From positions 1 to 11,589 of the forward strand of contig JAGBXG010000056.1 of NCBI GenBank assembly GCA_017629415.1: a DNA stretch of 11,589 nt, in the 5' to 3' direction. The translations under genes and the position numbers were made by a program. Below are positions 6,109 through 11,589 of the stretch, in pieces (position 1 is the first letter of the stretch; each line of letters starts with the position of its first letter). The notes under the pieces were generated by a model. The model did no database searches. It saw only the letters and a program-made list of their open reading frames with translations, and was not told where the DNA came from. The stretch is from Pseudomonadota bacterium (GTDB lineage: Bacteria > Myxococcota > Bradymonadia > UBA4248).

Positions 6109-8031
6109 TCAGAATTCGAGGCCGATCCCGATATGGAACGTGGCTTTTTCGGTGAGGTCGAGTGCGCCGCCTGCGCCGAAGTTGTCGAGCTGGACGTACA
6201 TATATTCGGCGAAGATATAGGAGTTATTGATGCCCCATTCGACATCGAAGGATTTTTCCATTTCATCAGCGAGCCAGTCGAGAACGAAGGCGACACCGGC
6301 GACAACGTGGAATCCGAATGTGCCACCGTAGCCTTCTGAACCGTCGTCTGAAACGGCGATTGAATCGGAGCCATCGACGACCCACCATACGGAATAATCG
6401 AAACCGGCTTTAACGTAGATGGTGAAAGGGAATTCAAATTCAGTCCAGAGCCAGTCGAATCGGTAGACGAGCGACAGGCGAAGCGGGAGCCAGTGAAGTT
6501 CTGTGGCGTCGACAGATTGTTCGCCGGATTCTTCGAGGCTTTTGCCGGTGACTGAGCCGTAGCCGAGATGGAATCCCAGGCCGAGGCTGCCGATGCCGCG
6601 ATAGAATTGCCAGTCGTATTCACCTTCAATGATGTATCCGGTATTTTCGCCGAAATGCGAAGTGAATGCGCCACCGAGATTATCGGGGGAGTAGGGACCG
6701 GCTTTGAACTCGACCATCATATTGACGGGGGATTCGGCGTGTGCGGTTTCGGGTGCGGCAAGGAATCCGCCGGTTGCGATGGCTGCGGCCAGTAAGGGAG
6801 CGGCAGCTTTGTGGATTTGGAAACGACGTCGGCATTTGCGGAAGATGGCAAAGCCGATGGCGGCGGCAAAGAGTGTCAGGATGGACCAAAGCACGATGGG
6901 AGCCTTTAATTGTAAGTATGCGAAACCGTAGGCCGGCCACAGCAAAACTCGCGTGATCGCGCGAGCAGTGTCATGTTGCCCGATGAAATGCGCAATAGGG
7001 GGACTGAGTTCGTAATAAGTTTCGACAAATTTGGTGCCTGCTTCGGATTGGAGCAGGACATCGTCGCGGAATTGTCGGAGTACGGCCACATGTGGTTCTT
7101 GTGTTGAACCGTAAGCCGCCGTGGCAATGAAGCAGAAACCACCGTCGACATCGGCATTTTCTTCGCGATAAGAATCCCAGAAGTCTTTGGAAGCCTTTGT
7201 TTCTGCGGTAACGACTTCGCCGATGAGGCTTTCATTGCCGTTTGAGTTTACAGCTGTGACACCGATCATATAAGTTTTATCGGCGGATATTTTATCTTTA
7301 AGCGTGGTTGATGTTGAGGATGCCGTTGCGGTGTTTGCCCCTTCTACATCTTCAGGGTATGCACCGGATGTAATGAGTGCGCCTTCTGTTCCGTAATAGA
7401 TTTTGTACGATGCAACATCGGGAACAGCTGTCCAGTTCAGTTTGATGGAGGTTCCGCCTGCGCTGGCTGTGACACCTGTGGGGGCGTCAGGTCGTTCGGT
7501 GCGGAAATCAATGGCATAAGAAACCGTATAAGTGTTTTCGACATTCAGCGAATCCACTTCGCTGACAATCAGATGAATGTATGAAGTGGCATTCATATTT
7601 TCGCATTCATCTGCCGATGTTGCGGAACTCAATTCTGCAACGGGACGGCGAATTTCGATGGGTGAACTGGTCGCCGTCAATTTCTGGTTATTGGCGATAT
7701 TGAGGCATGATTCGTTAGGGTCTTCGTCGAGCATGGTTTTGGAGCAAGACTCATTCCCTTTGGCAAACTTAATGGAATACAGGGCATCGTCGGCGATTTC
7801 GGCATCAGAAGCTAAAGTAAACAGGAAGCTGACATCGCCGGTACTGATATCAAAGAGGCTTCGGCAGCGTCCGACATTAACCATGAGTTTGCCATCGCTA
7901 TCATAAGAGGATGCTGGCATTGAACTGGTGAGTTTCCAGTCATCCTTGTCGGTGGCAAATGCCTGTCCAGGCAATAAAAGTCCGGCCATTAAAGCGGCGG
8001 ACAAACAAAATTTAGAAAACCTATCTCTCAT
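6109..8031 (-). CDS. Fusion protein: secreted Fn3/CFI-box module + TM + second signal-like segment + MXAN_2562-type outer-membrane beta-barrel
   Basis: 640 residues in five parts. (a) Signal peptide 1-26 ending QAFA. (b) Extracytoplasmic domain 27-180 with four Cys (56, 96, 109, 143), perhaps disulfide-bonded; not recognised. (c) Fibronectin-type-III domain, about 181-278 (PDAPTGVTAS, LNWTAVPDVASYKIYY, YMIGVTAVNSNGNES). (d) CFI-box: CFIATAAYGS at 300-309, then the usual helix (VLRQFRDDVLL, YYELSPPIAHFI) and a hydrophobic segment 379-397 ending in RKCRRR. (e) A second signal-peptide-like stretch 398-432 (basic, then Ala/Leu-rich, ending AHA) and a barrel domain 433-640 with alternating aromatic strands and the terminal Phe typical of BAM substrates. 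Parts (d) and (e) each look like complete proteins. The ATG at 8031 overlaps the asd stop by 4 bp and has AAGGA 7 bases upstream; it is preferred over the in-frame ATG at 8055, which lies inside asd. The terminator follows directly. Function unknown; envelope location is likely. Confidence 0.85.
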   Translation of the reverse strand: MRDRFSKFCLSAALMAGLLLPGQAFATDKDDWKLTSSMPASSYDSDGKLMVNVGRCRSLFDISTGDVSFLFTLASDAEIADDALYSIKFAKGNESCSKTMLDEDPNESCLNIANNQKLTATSSPIEIRRPVAELSSATSADECENMNATSYIHLIVSEVDSLNVENTYTVSYAIDFRTERPDAPTGVTASAGGTSIKLNWTAVPDVASYKIYYGTEGALITSGAYPEDVEGANTATASSTSTTLKDKISADKTYMIGVTAVNSNGNESLIGEVVTAETKASKDFWDSYREENADVDGGFCFIATAAYGSTQEPHVAVLRQFRDDVLLQSEAGTKFVETYYELSPPIAHFIGQHDTARAITRVLLWPAYGFAYLQLKAPIVLWSILTLFAAAIGFAIFRKCRRRFQIHKAAAPLLAAAIATGGFLAAPETAHAESPVNMMVEFKAGPYSPDNLGGAFTSHFGENTGYIIEGEYDWQFYRGIGSLGLGFHLGYGSVTGKSLEESGEQSVDATELHWLPLRLSLVYRFDWLWTEFEFPFTIYVKAGFDYSVWWVVDGSDSIAVSDDGSEGYGGTFGFHVVAGVAFVLDWLADEMEKSFDVEWGINNSYIFAEYMYVQLDNFGAGGALDLTEKATFHIGIGLEF

Positions 8032-9068
8032 TGACCATTCCTTCCATGGTTCCACGCGGCACAGGCAATCTGCACGGCGTTTAATGCCGCTCCTTTTAAC
8101 AGGTTATCACTCACAATCCAAAAGATTAGACCATTCTTGCACACAGGATCCTTTCGGACACGTCCCACATAAGTTTCAAACATGCCTTCTGCTTGCGTTG
8201 CCGTCGTAAATGTTGCTTTATTATCCAAATCCGTCACGCTCAAACCTGGCATATCATTTAAAATCGTCTGTGCTTCTAGAACAGACAACGGCTTGCGCGT
8301 CACAACGCTGACAACTTCAGAATGCGAACGCATCACAGGCACACGCACGCATGTGGCACAAACGCGCAAATCCTCGCGGTTGAGAATTTTGCACGTTTCA
8401 AACATCATTTTTTCTTCTTCTTCGGTAAATCCCGAGTCGGTGAAGGCACCGATTTGCGGCACGACATCGAATGCAATACCGCGCGCATGGACTTTAGAAT
8501 CATTCAGGCGATGACCTTCAAGTGCCTGCCGTGTTTCATCCAAAAGGGCATCGATACCTTTTTGCCCCGCGCCACTGCATGATTGATAGGTAACAACGCG
8601 TACATCGTCAATACCTGCAGCATCCTCAAGCGCCTTCAGGGCCAAAACCATCTGAATGGTCGAACAATTTGGATTGGCGATAATCCCCGGCTCAAGCTTA
8701 ATCAGATCCCCATTGACTTCTGGGACGACAAGCGGCCAAGCCGGATCGCGTCTGAAAGCGGATGTGTTGTCAATAACGAGGGCACCGGCTTTTGCTGCTT
8801 TAGGTGCTAATGCTTTGCTGACAGCACCGCCTGCACTGAACAGGGCAATATCGACACCTTTAAAATCATATACATCGGCATTCTGAATGGTAATCGTCCC
8901 CCAAGGCGTCTCAACTTGTTTGCCTGCACTCCGTTCAGAAGCCAACAAATCGAGTTTCCCAACCGGAAAATCAAGCGCTTCCAAACAATGCAGCATTTCA
9001 CGGCCCACGGCGCCCGTCGCACCGACAACCGCTACATGTGCTTTTTTGTCCTCTTTGACACCACTCAT
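8028..9068 (-). CDS. asd: Aspartate-semialdehyde dehydrogenase
   Basis: Catalyses NADPH-dependent reduction of aspartyl phosphate to aspartate semialdehyde, the branch point to lysine/diaminopimelate, threonine and methionine; cytoplasmic. It is 346 residues long, the size of the Bacillus-type enzymes. Rossmann loop VGATGAVG at 15-22, SAGGAVS at 78-84, NTSAFRRDP at 101-109, and catalytic Cys135 in NPNCST. QSCSGAG at 162-168 replaces the usual QSVSGAG. FDVVPQIGAF at 200-209 and RVPVMRSHSE at 242-251 carry His249 (catalytic base) and Glu251; the common RVPVxxGHSE has Gly where this has Ser248. The start chosen is ATG 9068, with GGAGG 9 bases upstream; the ATG at 9077 directly abuts that SD and the one at 9116 has none. 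The last four bases overlap the ATG of the barrel-protein gene, so the two are translationally coupled. The upstream region is shared with a divergent Mur ligase gene. Confidence 0.97.
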   Translation of the reverse strand: MSGVKEDKKAHVAVVGATGAVGREMLHCLEALDFPVGKLDLLASERSAGKQVETPWGTITIQNADVYDFKGVDIALFSAGGAVSKALAPKAAKAGALVIDNTSAFRRDPAWPLVVPEVNGDLIKLEPGIIANPNCSTIQMVLALKALEDAAGIDDVRVVTYQSCSGAGQKGIDALLDETRQALEGHRLNDSKVHARGIAFDVVPQIGAFTDSGFTEEEEKMMFETCKILNREDLRVCATCVRVPVMRSHSEVVSVVTRKPLSVLEAQTILNDMPGLSVTDLDNKATFTTATQAEGMFETYVGRVRKDPVCKNGLIFWIVSDNLLKGAALNAVQIACAAWNHGRNGQ

Positions 9069-9251
9069 GGCTACCATCCTCCAAACTTTGGCGGTAAAAG
9101 CTCTAAATTTCGCCAAAACGCAAAACGGTTGCTTTTACAACCAAATTCCCATCCTAGAATATCTATTTTTATAGTATCTTGCCATTTTTGGGGGTTCATC
9201 CCCTCAAATCATGATGTTTTACATGATGCATGCGATATTTTTCTTTTTTTG

Positions 9252-9397
9252 AGGGGGGGAGCCCCCTACGGTGCTATTGGCGCGGTGTATGGAGCAACGC
9301 GACATAACCGCGCTTGCAAAGGCGTATGGAGGCCCATAGGCCGACATAGCCGCGCGCCAATACGCACCTACCCCCGAAGCGGGGCTTATCGCCCCGC
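9252..9397. repeat. GC-rich palindrome block, copy B
   Basis: Contains AGGGGG/CCCCCT (9252-9257, 9262-9267); a long-range inverted repeat TATTGGCGCG/CGCGCCAATA (9275-9284, 9353-9362) enclosing about 68 bases; a GGCC/GGCC hairpin near 9331-9342; and a 7-bp stem GCGGGGC/GCCCCGC (9379-9385, 9391-9397). The TATTGGCGC and AGCCGCGCG parts recur at 6003-6053. Looks like a MITE- or BIME-like intergenic element; it has no transposase and no clear target duplication. Confidence 0.45.
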
Positions 9398-9420
9398 AAC
9401 GCCCCACTGCCTCATGCAAC

Positions 9421-9475
9421 ATGAATATTCAAAAACACTTATCGCCCGTAGGTGTAATATGATATTCATAAGTGT
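9421..9475 (+). promoter_or_regulatory. Interlocking inverted repeats upstream of the MurC-like gene
   Basis: ATGAATAT (9421-9428) is the inverse complement of ATATTCAT (9462-9469), and ACACTT (9435-9440) of AAGTGT (9470-9475). The two pairs interleave rather than nest, so as RNA they would form a pseudoknot and as DNA two overlapping operators. TATGAT at 9458-9463 is a possible -10 box, and ACACTT at 17-base spacing is a poor -35. The repeats are seen; the regulatory role is inferred. Confidence 0.3.
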
Positions 9476-9514
9476 GATGTGTCTGTGAAATATAAAACAG
9501 GAAAGCAACGTTTT

Positions 9515-10891
9515 ATGAGAATTTACTTCATTGGTATCGCGGGCGCAGGTATGCACAGTCTTGCGCTTTATTTGTCGGAATGCGGACACGATGTTTGGGG
9601 CTCAGATCCCGGAGCCACACAAGAAGTTTGTGAGTTTTGGGCTCAACGCGGAAGCCGTATTTATCAAACACAGACAGCAGAAAATATTGAAGGTGCCGAT
9701 TTAGTCGTTTATTCGGCGGCCGTGCCAGCTACAAACCCAGAACGGATGGCGGCCACAGAACGCGGTATTGCCTGTTCTCGCGGGGAAGCTTTAGCACGGT
9801 TCGCCAATGCGCATGCTTGCAGCATTGCCGTATGCGGCACTCATGGCAAGGGTACGACATCGGCGGCGATTACCGCCATGATTGAAGCCGCCGGCATGCC
9901 CGTCAGTGATATTCTCGGCGCTGTGCCCATTGGCAGAACGCAGCCAACGCAATACATTTCAGATGCTCAATATCTCGTTTGCGAAGTCGATGAATCCGAC
10001 AAAACGAACACATGCCATCGTCCCGGCATCCTCGTCATCAATAACATTGAAGAAGATCACCTCAATGTTTACCGCGATCTCGACGATATTGTCACAACGT
10101 TTGAAACGCATGTCCGCCAATGTTTGGCTAATGGATCGCGAGTTATCATTCATCATGCCGGTATTGGCGCACCTTTGCTGTATCAGAAGCTTGCGGACTG
10201 TGACGGCATTTACTGGGTTTCGACCCAAATGCCCCTTGATGATGCCGATTTGCGGTGTACGATCCGTCAGCCCAATCCCCAAGGCCAATGCCGCTTAACT
10301 TTATGTGAACCCGATGGCACATTAACACAAATCGTTCCCACACTCGGCGGCTGTGCCAATGCCCAAAATATCGCCACTGCTTTTGCCGTGGGCAGGGCAC
10401 TTGGCATTTCGGCATCCAAACTCACCCTGTCACTTACCGATTATAAAGGTCTCAATCACAGATGCCAGATGCAGGAAATCCATGGGATATGGTTTGTTCC
10501 CGATTATGCCAGCCATCCCACATGCGTCAGCAATGATATCGCCTGGATTCAGGCTCGCGTGCAACGCTTACACGTGGTCTATCATCCTTACCGATATTCA
10601 CTGATGCAATGTCACTGGGATGCTTTAGGACAGGCTTTGGCAGATGCCGATCATGTTTATTTGCTGCCTTTTGATCCCTGCGGCGAAACGCATATTGACG
10701 GCATTGACAGCCCAAGTCTTGCTCAAAATATCGAAAATAACGGCGGTCATGCTCAAGCTTTTGAATCGTTTGAATCCACATTCGAAGCCGTGCGACAAAA
10801 TCTTCAAATTGGCGATGCCTTGATGATTTTTGCGGGTCACAAAGCCTTTGAATTGGGACACGAAGTATGTCAAAAACTAAAAGATAGGTAA
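9515..10891 (+). CDS. murC: MurC-type Mur ligase (UDP-N-acetylmuramate--L-alanine ligase homologue), divergent
   Basis: MurC adds L-Ala to UDP-MurNAc using ATP, in the cytoplasm. This protein is 458 residues against about 460-490 for the family. N-terminal domain: IYFIGIAGAGMHSLALYL (3-20), matching MurC GIGGAGM, then GSDPGA and VVYSAAVP. Central ATPase: GTHGKGTTS at 108-116, CEVDESD at 156-162, NNIEEDHLN at 176-184 (H182). C-terminal domain: DYASHPTCV at 330-338 where MurC has DYAHHPTE, and VVYHPYRYS at 354-362 where MurC has VFQPHRYS. Other departures: the P-loop has Gly after Lys112, as in FolC-type GTNGKGS, instead of Thr; the usual GxHN(x)2NA motif reads GCANAQNIA (279-287); the usual RRF before the last domain reads NHRCQ. 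It may be the cell's MurC, a paralogue acting on another UDP-sugar, or Mpl-like; the NNIE before DH is Mpl-like. ATG 9515 has AGGAAAG about 10 bases upstream; the in-frame GTG at 9479 is less likely. Transcribed away from asd. Confidence 0.85.
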   Translation: MRIYFIGIAGAGMHSLALYLSECGHDVWGSDPGATQEVCEFWAQRGSRIYQTQTAENIEGADLVVYSAAVPATNPERMAATERGIACSRGEALARFANAHACSIAVCGTHGKGTTSAAITAMIEAAGMPVSDILGAVPIGRTQPTQYISDAQYLVCEVDESDKTNTCHRPGILVINNIEEDHLNVYRDLDDIVTTFETHVRQCLANGSRVIIHHAGIGAPLLYQKLADCDGIYWVSTQMPLDDADLRCTIRQPNPQGQCRLTLCEPDGTLTQIVPTLGGCANAQNIATAFAVGRALGISASKLTLSLTDYKGLNHRCQMQEIHGIWFVPDYASHPTCVSNDIAWIQARVQRLHVVYHPYRYSLMQCHWDALGQALADADHVYLLPFDPCGETHIDGIDSPSLAQNIENNGGHAQAFESFESTFEAVRQNLQIGDALMIFAGHKAFELGHEVCQKLKDR

Positions 10892-10934
10892 TAAGTATTC
10901 AAAGTTTTCAAGTTTATAAATTTGTGTTACAAAA

Positions 10935-10959
10935 ATGTTACCATTGAGGTATGTAACAT
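10935..10959 (+). promoter_or_regulatory. Inverted repeat upstream of the DUF4234 gene
   Basis: ATGTTAC (10935-10941) and GTAACAT (10953-10959) form a 7-bp inverted repeat with an 11-base spacer, about 33 bases before the start codon. A third TGTTAC lies just upstream at 10925-10930. This looks like an operator in the promoter region, though -35/-10 boxes are not clear. Alternatively it is a hairpin serving the MurC-like transcript, but there is no T run. Confidence 0.35.
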
Positions 10960-10991
10960 TAAGTTTTGCGTTTTTGACACAGGAGGAAGTT

Positions 10992-11336
10992 ATGAAAAAA
11001 CGTAATATTGCATTGGCCATTATTTTTAGCATTATCACTTTCGGCATTTATGGCATTTTTTGGTATGCCAGCATGCAAAACAGCGTGAAATCCAAATGTG
11101 GATTAGGATATGGTGGTGGTGTTACTGTTTTGTTCACGATTCTGACTTTCGGTCTTTATGGCATTTATTGGTATTATGCGATGGGGGAACGTCTGCAAAA
11201 AAGCGGAGCGTCCAAAAATGAAGGCGTTCTTTATGTCATTCTTGCAGTTGTCGGACTAGGTATTGTTTCTACATGTTTGATTCAGAATGAAATCAACAAA
11301 CTTGCAGATGCCGAACAAAGCAGTGGCTCTTGGTAA
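10992..11336 (+). CDS. Small DUF4234-type membrane protein with duplicated TFGxYGIxWY motif
   Basis: 114 residues, three predicted membrane segments (about 5-25, 43-62, 78-96). The motif TFGIYGIFWYASM (16-28) is repeated as TFGLYGIYWYYAM (52-64), 36 residues later, each at the end of a membrane helix. The third helix (VLYVILAVVGLGIVSTCLI) lacks it and runs into a polar tail. This pattern is that of the DUF4234 family, whose function is not established. Start ATG 10992 with a perfect AGGAGG 5 bases upstream; the longer reading from 10935 has no SD. It is followed 26 bases later by a terminator, so it is probably a single-gene transcript. Confidence 0.88.
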   Translation: MKKRNIALAIIFSIITFGIYGIFWYASMQNSVKSKCGLGYGGGVTVLFTILTFGLYGIYWYYAMGERLQKSGASKNEGVLYVILAVVGLGIVSTCLIQNEINKLADAEQSSGSW

Positions 11337-11362
11337 ATAGAAGTCAAAAGCTAAAACACATT

Positions 11363-11387
11363 AAAAGCCACCTTTGGTGGCTTTTTT
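11363..11387 (+). terminator. Intrinsic terminator of the DUF4234 gene
   Basis: Arms AAAAGCCACC (11363-11372) and GGTGGCTTTT (11376-11385) with a TTT loop, followed by a T run to 11387. The A run on the other side means it may also work on the minus strand. Confidence 0.95.
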
Positions 11388-11453
11388 GTTGTTTGGGGCA
11401 CAGTTTACTTTGTCAGGCCTCACCCCAAACTCCTTTCGCTTCACCCCCTAAAT

Positions 11454-11474
11454 CCCTCTCGCCAGTGGAGAGGG
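11454..11474. repeat. CCCTCTC/GAGAGGG palindrome within a C-rich stretch
   Basis: A 7-bp inverted repeat (11454-11460, 11468-11474) with a 7-base loop. It lies in a run of sequence (11425-11500) in which CTCACCC followed by an AAACT-type ending recurs at both ends. Looks like a dispersed intergenic palindromic repeat; non-coding. Confidence 0.5.
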
Positions 11475-11493
11475 GCTTTGACCTCACCCTCTA

Positions 11494-11589
11494 AACTGTA
11501 CCCATAAAATAGGACACTAACAAAAGAGGGGTGTCCCAATGTCATAGACACTTGAAAAAGGGCCATCCCCTTGGTAGTGGACAATGTCC
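11494..11589. mobile_element. Possible end of an insertion sequence, running off the window
   Basis: CTGTACCCATAAAATAGGAC (11496-11515), read in reverse, has the look of an IS3/IS481-type terminal repeat (GTCC, T-rich, GGGTACAG). GGACAC (11512-11517) and GTGTCC (11531-11536) form a further inverted repeat. On the minus strand a 23-codon open frame from the window edge (11588) stops with TAG at 11517-11519, directly at the putative terminal repeat, as transposase genes often do. Its residues (HYxxDGPFSSVYDIGTP) only faintly recall the RPHSSLGxxTP transposase end. Nothing else is called in 11388-11589. Confidence 0.25.

Larger units (their letters stand above)
9069..9514. promoter_or_regulatory. 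Divergent intergenic region between asd and the MurC-like gene; no gene seen
   Basis: 446 bases. Going from asd outward: a small hairpin GGTTG/CAACC (9127-9131, 9138-9142) in the asd leader; an AT-rich stretch 9150-9180 that probably holds the asd promoter, with no clear boxes; a GGGG/CCCC hairpin near 9190-9203; a direct repeat CATGATG (9210-9230); then the GC palindrome block 9252-9397; then an AT-rich stretch 9421-9480 with interlocking inverted repeats in front of the MurC-like start. Short ORFs crossing this block have no recognisable product and are not called. Confidence 0.5.

Noticed and set aside
8032..8055. ATG 8055 as the start of the fusion protein
   Set aside because: It lies deeper in asd, has no SD, and puts charged residues ahead of a normal signal peptide; ATG 8031 has an SD and the ATGA overlap.
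9069..9250. Lysine riboswitch or T-box upstream of asd
   Set aside because: Only one small hairpin (9127-9142) is visible in the leader and there is no multi-stem core or terminator-like expression platform.
9219..9589. Short ORFs on both strands in the asd/Mur-ligase intergenic region
   Set aside because: They cross GC palindromes, have no SD and their products are not recognisable.
11531..11589. Plus-strand frame from GTG 11531 as the start of a transposase OrfA
   Set aside because: Only 19 codons are visible and the residues show no helix-turn-helix or IS family signature; too little to call.

Overview
The window comes from a bacterium of moderate GC content whose genes look Gram-negative. 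The best lineage clue is the C-terminal domain of the protein at 6109-8031. It reads like the MXAN_2562-type outer-membrane beta-barrel family of Myxococcota and related deltaproteobacterial groups, and it follows a CFI-box segment of a kind also common there. This placement is an inference from two domains, not a phylogeny.

Layout from left to right. (1) 1-1883, minus: a CNT-family nucleoside transporter, cut by the window edge, with an unusual 30-bp tandem repeat coding for a Pro/Ala-rich linker. (2) 2014-3516, minus: a 500-residue fold-type-II PLP enzyme ending in a clear terminator. (3) 3795-5051, minus: an amidohydrolase resembling SsnA. (4) 5304-5795, minus: ssb. Three REP-like hairpin repeats lie between ssb and the amidohydrolase, and a chain of hairpins lies between the amidohydrolase and the PLP gene. 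(5) 6109-9068, minus: asd (aspartate-semialdehyde dehydrogenase), overlapping by 4 bp a 640-residue protein that joins a CFI-box/TM module to an outer-membrane barrel; a terminator follows. (6) 9069-9514: a 446-bp divergent intergenic region rich in GC palindromes. (7) 9515-10891, plus: a divergent MurC-type Mur ligase. (8) 10992-11336, plus: a small DUF4234-type membrane protein with a terminator. (9) 11388-11589: no convincing gene; inverted repeats and a sequence resembling an insertion-sequence end.

How the genes may work together. The PLP enzyme and the SsnA-like aminohydrolase are adjacent, co-directional, and both show the strong codon bias of highly expressed genes. With the nucleoside transporter next door they suggest uptake and breakdown of a nitrogenous compound, perhaps a nucleoside or purine, but the substrate is not visible in sequence. 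asd (lysine/diaminopimelate/threonine/methionine branch) and the MurC-like ligase both relate to cell-wall precursors and are transcribed divergently. The coupling of asd to an outer-membrane barrel protein is the least expected arrangement.

The strongest candidates for something undescribed are the two-signal, two-compartment fusion protein downstream of asd, the MurC homologue with altered motifs, and the transporter with a repetitive, length-variable periplasmic linker.
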